Source of the DNA: Pyrinomonadaceae bacterium
GTDB taxonomy: Bacteria > Acidobacteriota > Blastocatellia > Pyrinomonadales > Pyrinomonadaceae
Direction: 5' to 3'
Assembly (NCBI GenBank): GCA_025929655.1
Contig: JAICPV010000026.1
Location: 1 to 11,815, forward strand
DNA: 11,815 nucleotides
Positions 6,967-11,815 of this stretch are shown here, one piece after another. Position numbers and translations under genes: made by a program. How positions within the stretch are numbered: position 1 is the stretch's first letter; each line of letters begins with the position of its first letter. The notes beneath the pieces are model-generated. The model was not told the origin of the DNA. It saw only the letters and a program-made list of their open reading frames with translations, and made no database searches.

Positions 6967-8262
6967 ATGGATAAATTCCTCATTCGCGGCGGTCGGCCGC
7001 TTCACGGCCGCGTCGAGATCAGCGGAGCGAAAAACTCCGCATTACCGTGCCTCGCGGCAACATTGCTCACATCGGAAACGGTCATTTTGCACAACGTGCC
7101 CTATGTCAAGGACTTGATCACCCAGCGTCGTCTACTCGAGGACCTCGGCGCGACGGTTCTGACCCCCGAACTTCGGACCCAAAAGATAACTGCTTCGCAT
7201 ATTCAAACTTTCGAGGCATCGTATGAACTCGTAAAAACTATGCGGGCAAGTGTTCTGGCACTTGGGCCGCTGCTCGCTCGTTTCGGCAAAGCAAAGGTAA
7301 GCTTGCCCGGGGGATGCGCGATCGGAACAAGGCCGATCGATCTGCATTTGAAAGCGTTTGAAAAGCTGGGAGCATCCGTCTCTCTGGAGTCGGGCGACGT
7401 GGTCGCCACGGCGCCGAAAGGCCGGCTGGCGGGGAACGATATCGAATTTGAAAAAGTAACCGTCACTGGCACTGAGAACGTGATGATGGCCGCTGTTCTC
7501 GCCGAGGGAAAAACGACGATCCGCAAGGCCGCGCGCGAACCGGAGATCGTAGACCTGGCCGATTTGCTGATCAAGATGGGCGCGAAGATCGAGGGCTCGG
7601 GAACGGAAACGATCATGATCGACGGAGTTGACGCGCTGGGCGGGGCGGAACATTCGATCATCCCCGATCGAATCGAAACGGGCACCTTTATTACTGCGGC
7701 GGCGATAACCGGCGGCGAATTGGAGATCGCTAAATGCCGGCCGGATCACATCGAGGCCGTCATTGAGAAGTTTCGCGAGACAGGTGTCAACATCGAGATC
7801 GTGGACGAAACTACTTTGAAGGTGCGTCGCGATTCAAAAGGGCTCGTGGGCAAAGATGTAACGACCGAACCTCATCCTCTTTTTCCAACCGACATGCAGG
7901 CGCAGTACATGGCGTTGATGACCCAGGCGGAAGGCACTTCCGAAATAATCGAGACGATATTTGAAAACCGGTTCATGCACGCTTCCGAGTTGATCCGCAT
8001 GGGCGCGGATATTCACATCTCCGGGAACCGCGCGACTGTGAACGGCCCCACGAGGTTAACCGGAGCCCGCGTAATCGCTTCCGACCTCCGCGCATCGGCT
8101 TCACTCGTTTTAGCCGGCCTCGCCGCTGAAGGTGAAACGATCATCGACCGCGTTTACCACATCGACCGCGGGTACGAAACGATCGTCCGAAAATTCCGGG
8201 CGCTTGGTGCCGACATCGAAAGGCTCACGGAGCAGATCGAAGAAAACGCCCCTGAGAATTAA
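6967..8262 (+). CDS. murA: UDP-N-acetylglucosamine 1-carboxyvinyltransferase MurA
   Basis: MurA transfers enolpyruvate from phosphoenolpyruvate to UDP-GlcNAc, the first committed step of peptidoglycan precursor synthesis, in the cytoplasm. The product has 431 residues, close to the usual 417-435. The N-terminus shows ISGAKNSALPCLAA, with Lys22 and Asn23 as substrate-binding residues. MRASVLALGPLLAR (92-105) precedes the active-site loop LPGGCAIGTRPIDLH, with catalytic Cys117 (TGC at 7315-7317). Because Cys is present rather than Asp, the enzyme should be of the fosfomycin-sensitive type (family knowledge). The inside-out alpha/beta repeats of the EPSP-synthase fold continue to the C-terminal RGYETIVRKFRALGADIERL. 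The ATG at 6967 gives the standard MDKFLIRGG start. It stands outside any cell-wall gene cluster here and is followed 40 bases on by a HIT gene. Confidence 0.97.
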   Translation: MDKFLIRGGRPLHGRVEISGAKNSALPCLAATLLTSETVILHNVPYVKDLITQRRLLEDLGATVLTPELRTQKITASHIQTFEASYELVKTMRASVLALGPLLARFGKAKVSLPGGCAIGTRPIDLHLKAFEKLGASVSLESGDVVATAPKGRLAGNDIEFEKVTVTGTENVMMAAVLAEGKTTIRKAAREPEIVDLADLLIKMGAKIEGSGTETIMIDGVDALGGAEHSIIPDRIETGTFITAAAITGGELEIAKCRPDHIEAVIEKFRETGVNIEIVDETTLKVRRDSKGLVGKDVTTEPHPLFPTDMQAQYMALMTQAEGTSEIIETIFENRFMHASELIRMGADIHISGNRATVNGPTRLTGARVIASDLRASASLVLAGLAAEGETIIDRVYHIDRGYETIVRKFRALGADIERLTEQIEENAPEN

Positions 8263-8288
8263 CAATTTCGTTCCGCGTATGATTTAAT
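8259..8288 (+). promoter_or_regulatory. Possible sigma-70 promoter before the HIT gene
   Basis: TTAACA (8259-8264, overlapping the murA stop) and TTTAAT (8283-8288) are 18 bases apart and each match the consensus at 5/6. The start site would fall about eight bases before the HIT ATG. The A/T-rich 40-base gap fits a promoter, but read-through from murA is equally possible. Confidence 0.25.
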
Positions 8289-8302
8289 TTTCTCTATAGG
8301 AC

Positions 8303-8653
8303 ATGCCGGATGAAAACTGCATTTTCTGCAAGATAATTGCGGGCGAGATCCCGTCGACACGCGTGTTCGAGGACGAGAATTGCGTTGCTTTCAACGATTT
8401 GCATCCGCAGGCACCGGCCCATATTTTGATCATTCCGCGCCTCCACATCGATTCGCTCGATAAGGCGCGGTTCGAGGACAAAGAAACGGTGGGGCACCTG
8501 CTTTTGACGGCCGCTGAGATCGCTCGCGAAAGTGGATTCGCGGAAAACGGCTACCGCGTTGTGATCAACACGAACAGCGATGGCGGGCAGACGGTCTTTC
8601 ATCTCCATATTCACCTTTTGGGAGGGCGCGAGTTTGTATTTCCTCCCGGCTAA
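8303..8653 (+). CDS. HIT domain protein, HINT-type purine nucleoside phosphoramidase-like hydrolase
   Basis: The product has 116 residues, the usual length of single-domain HINT proteins. It begins MPDENCIFCKIIAGEIPS, with Cys6 and Cys9 forming the CxxC that in many bacterial members helps bind zinc. HPQAPAHILIIPRLHI (34-49) is the conserved nucleotide-binding strand. The catalytic histidine triad is GQTVFHLHIHLLGGRE (95-110), with His100, His102 and His104 as H-x-H-x-H. Family members hydrolyse nucleoside phosphoramidates such as AMP-lysine in the cytoplasm; the physiological substrate is usually unknown. An AGGA at 8298-8301 lies only one base from the ATG, too close for an ideal ribosome-binding site, but the conserved N-terminus supports this start. 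The TPR lipoprotein gene begins six bases after its stop. Confidence 0.95.
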   Translation: MPDENCIFCKIIAGEIPSTRVFEDENCVAFNDLHPQAPAHILIIPRLHIDSLDKARFEDKETVGHLLLTAAEIARESGFAENGYRVVINTNSDGGQTVFHLHIHLLGGREFVFPPG

Positions 8654-8659
8654 AGCTTT

Positions 8660-9526
8660 ATGAGGCTTTTTTTCCTCACCGCCGTCTTGTGCGCATTTTG
8701 CGTTTTCGTTGGCTGTTCCGGAGTTCCGACGGAGAGCTCGGATGCAAACGTTGATCATATCCTCCCGGCCGAGGGTACCCAATATACCGACCCGAACCAG
8801 GCACTCGCGGACGGGATCAAGCTGCTTGACACGGGCGAGACGGATCGTGCGATCGATGTGCTCAATCAGGCGGTCACGCTTAACCCGGGCCTCGCGGAGG
8901 CGTATTTCCACCTCGGGATCGCTTACTCCCTGGTCGAAACTCGCGACTCGGACGTGATCGAGGAAGACGCTAGTGTCGATTCGAGTCAGACGGGAAAAGA
9001 TAAAAAGGAAAGAAAGAAGAATTCGGAGATCGCTTTCCAACGCGCCGTTGACGGTTTCAAAAAGATCATCGCTGCAAATAAGGAAGATCACGCGGCCTGG
9101 TTCAATATGGGCCGGGCTTACAACAAGCTCAACGAAGATGAAGATGCGCTCGACGCTTTTCGAGAGGCGGTCGAGCTGAATCCCGAAGACACCGAATATC
9201 AAACCGAACTTGGTGCGATATTGATCAAGCTTGCCCGTTATCGGGAAGCGATCGCGCCTTTGAAAAAAGCCCTTGAGCTGGATCCGGGAAACATGGAAGC
9301 TCTGGAGCTTTTGGAAGACGCCGAAGCCGGCCGCAGCCGCATTAATTATCAGACCACGCCTTCGCCAAAGACGGACAACAAGAATACGAATACAAATTCG
9401 GCTGCGTCGAACGCGAACTCTCAGCCTGCGAATACGACGTCAACGCCGACGACGGGAAACGTTAGTAAGTCGCCTCCCCCAACGCCTCGGCCATCCCCGA
9501 ACCGGACTCCACGCCAAAATAGCTAG
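8660..9526 (+). CDS. TPR-repeat lipoprotein
   Basis: The product has 288 residues. A signal peptide (1-18) ends in a lipobox FVGC with Cys19 as the lipidated residue, so the protein is probably anchored in the envelope. TPR helices occupy about 45-78 (ADGIKLLDTGETDRAIDVL), 79-93 continuing at 122-141, 144-177 (AAWFNMGRAYNKLNEDEDAL) and 178-211 (REAIAPLKKALELDPG). A charged insertion (95-121, acidic then DKKERKK) interrupts the second repeat. The C-terminus (about 231-288) is low-complexity Asn/Thr/Ser then Pro-rich, likely disordered. TPR scaffolds mediate protein contacts; no partner is identifiable. The start is six bases after the HIT stop with no clear Shine-Dalgarno, which suggests translational coupling. 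The pairing with HIT and murA does not define a pathway. Confidence 0.9.
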   Translation: MRLFFLTAVLCAFCVFVGCSGVPTESSDANVDHILPAEGTQYTDPNQALADGIKLLDTGETDRAIDVLNQAVTLNPGLAEAYFHLGIAYSLVETRDSDVIEEDASVDSSQTGKDKKERKKNSEIAFQRAVDGFKKIIAANKEDHAAWFNMGRAYNKLNEDEDALDAFREAVELNPEDTEYQTELGAILIKLARYREAIAPLKKALELDPGNMEALELLEDAEAGRSRINYQTTPSPKTDNKNTNTNSAASNANSQPANTTSTPTTGNVSKSPPPTPRPSPNRTPRQNS

Positions 9527-9542
9527 TGCATCTTAATTACAC

Positions 9543-9560
9543 ACACCGTATCTACGGTGT
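9543..9560. promoter_or_regulatory. Perfect 18-bp palindrome, probable operator
   Basis: ACACCGTA-TC-TACGGTGT is an exact inverted repeat with 8-bp arms. Its centre lies 18 bp upstream of the centre of a consensus -35 hexamer (9567-9572) and 58 bp before the ATG of the sigma-54 activator. The geometry fits a dimeric regulator binding next to a promoter. The same sequence could form a 7-bp RNA hairpin with loop ATCT and help end the preceding transcript, but no T-tract follows. Confidence 0.45.
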
Positions 9561-9566
9561 ATCAAC

Positions 9567-9593
9567 TTGACATCCGTGCGCCCAAAATACCAT
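9567..9593 (+). promoter_or_regulatory. Candidate sigma-70 promoter of the sigma-54 activator gene
   Basis: TTGACA (9567-9572) is a perfect -35 hexamer. The best -10 is TACCAT (9588-9593, 4/6) at a short 15-base spacing, so the -10 assignment is weak. The TTG here could also be read as a start codon of the downstream gene (718 aa), but the promoter reading fits better because an ATG in frame follows at 9618. Confidence 0.35.
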
Positions 9594-9617
9594 CCTGTTC
9601 ACGCGGGTTCGCCAATT

Positions 9618-11723
9618 ATGAAGATCGAGCTAGGGGACGAACAGTCATTAAGCCTGGAACGCAAGATCCAGATGCATCAGGCCCGCGAAGCGATCATCGA
9701 CCGCTTGGCGCGCGACCTTCCGGCTTCGATCGAACTCGAACGGTTTCTGACCGTCGTGGTTTCCGAGCTCGGCCGAATGCTTCAGGCCGATCGATGCGAC
9801 CTGCTCCAATTCAACGGCGGCAGCGAGTTGCGCATCAGTCACGAGTGGCGGCGCGACAGCAAGATCGCTTCTAGCAAAGGCACGGTCATTCCGGTAAATG
9901 CCAAAAAACTTTCTGAGCAATTCGACGTACGCAAGCCGATCAAAGTAAACGACACCTCAAAAGCAAAGGACCCGACGCTGAAATTCTTCGCAAAGGCTCT
10001 CGATACACGATCACTTCTCATCATCCCCATAATCAAAGGCGATGACGTCCTCGGCCTGATCGGGCTGCACGACACCAGGCGGCCGCGCGTCTGGCTCGAA
10101 GACGAGATCATCTTTCTAGAGTCGATAGCGCGCCATCTCGTGATCGGTTATCAGTACACCAGCCTGTACGTCGCCCAGGAGCGCGAGTCGCATCGAACAA
10201 ATGCACTTCTGGAGATCGCAAACACACTAAATTCGCATTCGGATTTCAACGAGGTTTCCGCTCGCGTTATCGAGCGTGCGATCACCCTGGTCGGCGCGGA
10301 TTACGGCGCTCTCGGCGTTTTGGACGAAGCGGGCAAGAAGATCTCGCTCGCGTCGTTCAGGTCCGCCGAAGGGATCAAACCGAGCCGAGTTTTGAAGATG
10401 GTCGAGTCTCACGGCAAATCTCTGAACATCGACACGTTCGCGGCCGTGAGCGAGCTAATACGCGACGGCAAGACCATGTCCGTCAACGACTCGCAGCTTC
10501 CGCTCGCCATCCGGCTTATCTTCAACACGCAGCTCGGCGGAAAGGCTGCCTTGCTTTCTCCGGTACGCGTCGGCGGATCGACATTCGGACTGCTCGGCTT
10601 CGTTTGGAGCAAGGCGACAGTCTTCGACGAGCATGATATAAACCTGGTAGAAGGGATCGCCGACCAGATCGGGACCGCGCTCGAACGCGACCAGCTTTCC
10701 GCGGAGGTCATGCGGCTCAAGAGCGAGCTCCACCAGCGACGCAGCGAGATCATCGGGCAGGCTCCGGCGATTCAAAGAGCAATTGAGATGGCGCTGAACG
10801 TCGCAGGCACCAACACGACGGTTCTCGTCCAGGGTGAATCCGGAACGGGCAAAGAGCTGCTCGCGAACCTGATCCATTTCAATTCCGGCCGCGAACGCAA
10901 ACCATACGTCAAGATCAACTGCGGAGCTATCCCCGAATCGCTTCTGGAATCGGAGCTTTTCGGCCACGAAAAGGGCTCGTTCACCGACGCACGGTCGCAG
11001 CGGATCGGGCGTTTCGAGGAGGCCGACGGCGGGACGCTGTTCCTGGACGAGATAGGGGAGATGTCGATGAGCGCGCAGGTGCGGCTGCTCCGCGTTCTTC
11101 AGGACGGCGAGATCACCCGCGTCGGCGGCAGCGAGGTGATCAAATCGGATGTGCGTGTGATCGCCGCGACCAACATAGATCTCGAAAACGCCGTAGAGGA
11201 GGGCCATTTCAGGAAGGACCTCTTTTACCGGCTTTCCGTTTTCCCGATCACGCTTCCGCCGCTTCGCGAACGCGTCGAAGACATCCACCCGCTGGTGTTT
11301 CACTTCCTCGAACGATACAAGGAAAAGACCGGCCGCTTCGTTTCCGGTATCTCGAAAGAAGCTCTTCGGGCGCTCATCAATTACGAATGGAGCGGCAATG
11401 TCCGCGAGCTGGAAAACGCCATCGAGCGGGCCGTGATCATAGCATCAGGCCGCCAGATCGAGCTCGACGATCTTCCCGAAGCGATCAGCCGGAAAGCCTT
11501 CGAATCGCACGCCCTCGTTCGCCAGGAACGCGCCCGCGCCGCCGCGTCCGGCACCAAGATCGGCATCGACATCGAAATGCCCGCTACAATGGAAGAGATC
11601 GAACGCCAGGTCATCGCCGCCACGCTCGACTACACCGAAGGCGACAAATCCCGAGCCGCCCGCCTCCTGAACATCGGCCGCAAAACCCTCTACCGCAAGC
11701 TGGAACAGTACGAATCAGAATAG
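9618..11723 (+). CDS. Sigma-54-dependent Fis-family activator, GAF-GAF-AAA+-HTH
   Basis: This cytoplasmic enhancer-binding protein would use ATP to open promoters held by sigma-54 RNA polymerase. It has 701 residues from the ATG at 9618. Two GAF sensor domains span about 35-175 and 195-355, followed by a short coiled linker. The AAA+ domain has Walker A GESGTGKE (406-413), the sigma-54 contact loop GSFTDA (453-458, canonical GAFTGA), Walker B GGTLFLDEIGE (471-481), sensor I VIAATN (514-519) and FRKDLFYRLSVFPITLPPLRER (531-552). WSGNVRELENAIERA (591-605) is typical. The C-terminal Fis-type helix-turn-helix is at about 659-695 (DKSRAARLLNIGRKTLYRKL). There is no receiver domain, so control is probably by a ligand or protein bound to the GAF domains, as in the FhlA/NorR/NifA architecture. 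An in-frame TTG at 9567 would add 17 residues that look non-conserved. Its targets are not evident here. Confidence 0.95.
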   Translation: MKIELGDEQSLSLERKIQMHQAREAIIDRLARDLPASIELERFLTVVVSELGRMLQADRCDLLQFNGGSELRISHEWRRDSKIASSKGTVIPVNAKKLSEQFDVRKPIKVNDTSKAKDPTLKFFAKALDTRSLLIIPIIKGDDVLGLIGLHDTRRPRVWLEDEIIFLESIARHLVIGYQYTSLYVAQERESHRTNALLEIANTLNSHSDFNEVSARVIERAITLVGADYGALGVLDEAGKKISLASFRSAEGIKPSRVLKMVESHGKSLNIDTFAAVSELIRDGKTMSVNDSQLPLAIRLIFNTQLGGKAALLSPVRVGGSTFGLLGFVWSKATVFDEHDINLVEGIADQIGTALERDQLSAEVMRLKSELHQRRSEIIGQAPAIQRAIEMALNVAGTNTTVLVQGESGTGKELLANLIHFNSGRERKPYVKINCGAIPESLLESELFGHEKGSFTDARSQRIGRFEEADGGTLFLDEIGEMSMSAQVRLLRVLQDGEITRVGGSEVIKSDVRVIAATNIDLENAVEEGHFRKDLFYRLSVFPITLPPLRERVEDIHPLVFHFLERYKEKTGRFVSGISKEALRALINYEWSGNVRELENAIERAVIIASGRQIELDDLPEAISRKAFESHALVRQERARAAASGTKIGIDIEMPATMEEIERQVIAATLDYTEGDKSRAARLLNIGRKTLYRKLEQYESE

Positions 11724-11815
11724 CACCAGTCTCTTTCAAAGACCTGGCGTCTGGCAAAAACAGCGTTGCACCTGAAAATCACACTACTGACTTCGCGTTG
11801 GTACGACTGAACTCC
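11724..11815 (+). other. Non-coding 3' end of the window with a weak hairpin
   Basis: No gene is seen. CCAGTCT (11726-11732) can pair with AGACCTGG (11740-11747), leaving one bulged C and a 7-base loop, three bases after the activator stop. It lacks a T-tract, so it is at best a weak terminator. The rest shows no feature I can support. Confidence 0.3.

Noticed and set aside
6937..6968. TTGACG followed by TAATAT as a promoter giving a leaderless murA
   Set aside because: The spacing is 20 bases and the -10 would overlap the start codon, leaving no room for initiation at the ATG.
8294..9202. Long open frame (302 codons) on the minus strand across the HIT and TPR genes
   Set aside because: It is antisense to two well-supported genes, shows no recognisable domain, and reads as a shadow of their codon usage.
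9567..9617. TTG start giving a 718-residue activator
   Set aside because: The TTG is part of a perfect TTGACA -35 hexamer, the added 17 residues look non-conserved, and an in-frame ATG follows at 9618.
10455..11303. Open frame of 282 codons on the minus strand inside the activator gene
   Set aside because: It lies wholly opposite the conserved AAA+ domain and has no family motifs.
11751..11770. TGGCA...TTGCA resembling a sigma-54 promoter after the activator gene
   Set aside because: The GG and GC pairs are 13 bases apart, whereas sigma-54 promoters need 10 (GG-N10-GC). The spacing is too strict to accept.
1..11815. Frequent GATCG/CGATC words as a possible dispersed motif
   Set aside because: They arise from preferred codons (ATC followed by GAN, GCG ATC) within genes and are not specific to gaps.

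Overview
This window reads as ordinary chromosomal DNA of a free-living bacterium, probably an acidobacterium of the Blastocatellia/Pyrinomonadales type. The taxonomic guess is an inference. It rests on moderately high GC by eye, lipoproteins with Asn/Ala/Thr/Pro-rich spacers (for example the tail of the TPR lipoprotein), and the mix of a GAF-PAS histidine kinase, an M61 peptidase with a PDZ domain and a GAF-GAF sigma-54 activator. No rRNA, tRNA, CRISPR array, insertion sequence, prophage or attachment site is visible. Coding density is high, and all gaps are shorter than 300 bases.

Layout. Positions 1-1683 (+) hold the 3' part of a sensor histidine kinase whose N-terminal, probably membrane, region lies outside the window. 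It meets tail to tail, with interlocked stop codons, a major-facilitator drug-antiporter-like permease at 1680-2933 (-). A 97-base divergent gap leads to a tight forward cluster: a secreted M61 metallopeptidase with PDZ (3031-4890), a lipoprotein with TolB-like propeller repeats (4877-6196) and a DinB-fold protein (6201-6734). This cluster ends at a strong GC-rich hairpin (6743-6777).

After a 232-base intergenic region with T-tracts, a direct repeat and small hairpins comes a second forward run: murA (6967-8262, peptidoglycan precursor synthesis), a HIT/HINT nucleotide hydrolase (8303-8653) and a TPR lipoprotein (8660-9526). A perfect 18-bp palindrome and a consensus -35 box then precede a GAF-GAF-AAA+-Fis transcription activator (9618-11723). 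Its sigma-54 contact loop reads GSFTDA instead of GAFTGA. The last 92 bases are non-coding.

How the genes relate. The regulators at the two ends (histidine kinase, sigma-54 activator) are not obviously a pair: the activator has no receiver domain, and I see no GG-N10-GC sigma-54 promoter in the gaps by eye. The two central clusters look like envelope maintenance (peptidase, lipoproteins, MurA) mixed with housekeeping enzymes. I found no convincing previously undescribed system. The items most worth a second look are regulatory: the palindrome/-35 arrangement that also corrects the activator's start, the GSFTDA loop, the hairpin over the murA ribosome-binding region, and the SD-like loop on the 11-bp stem at 6743-6777.
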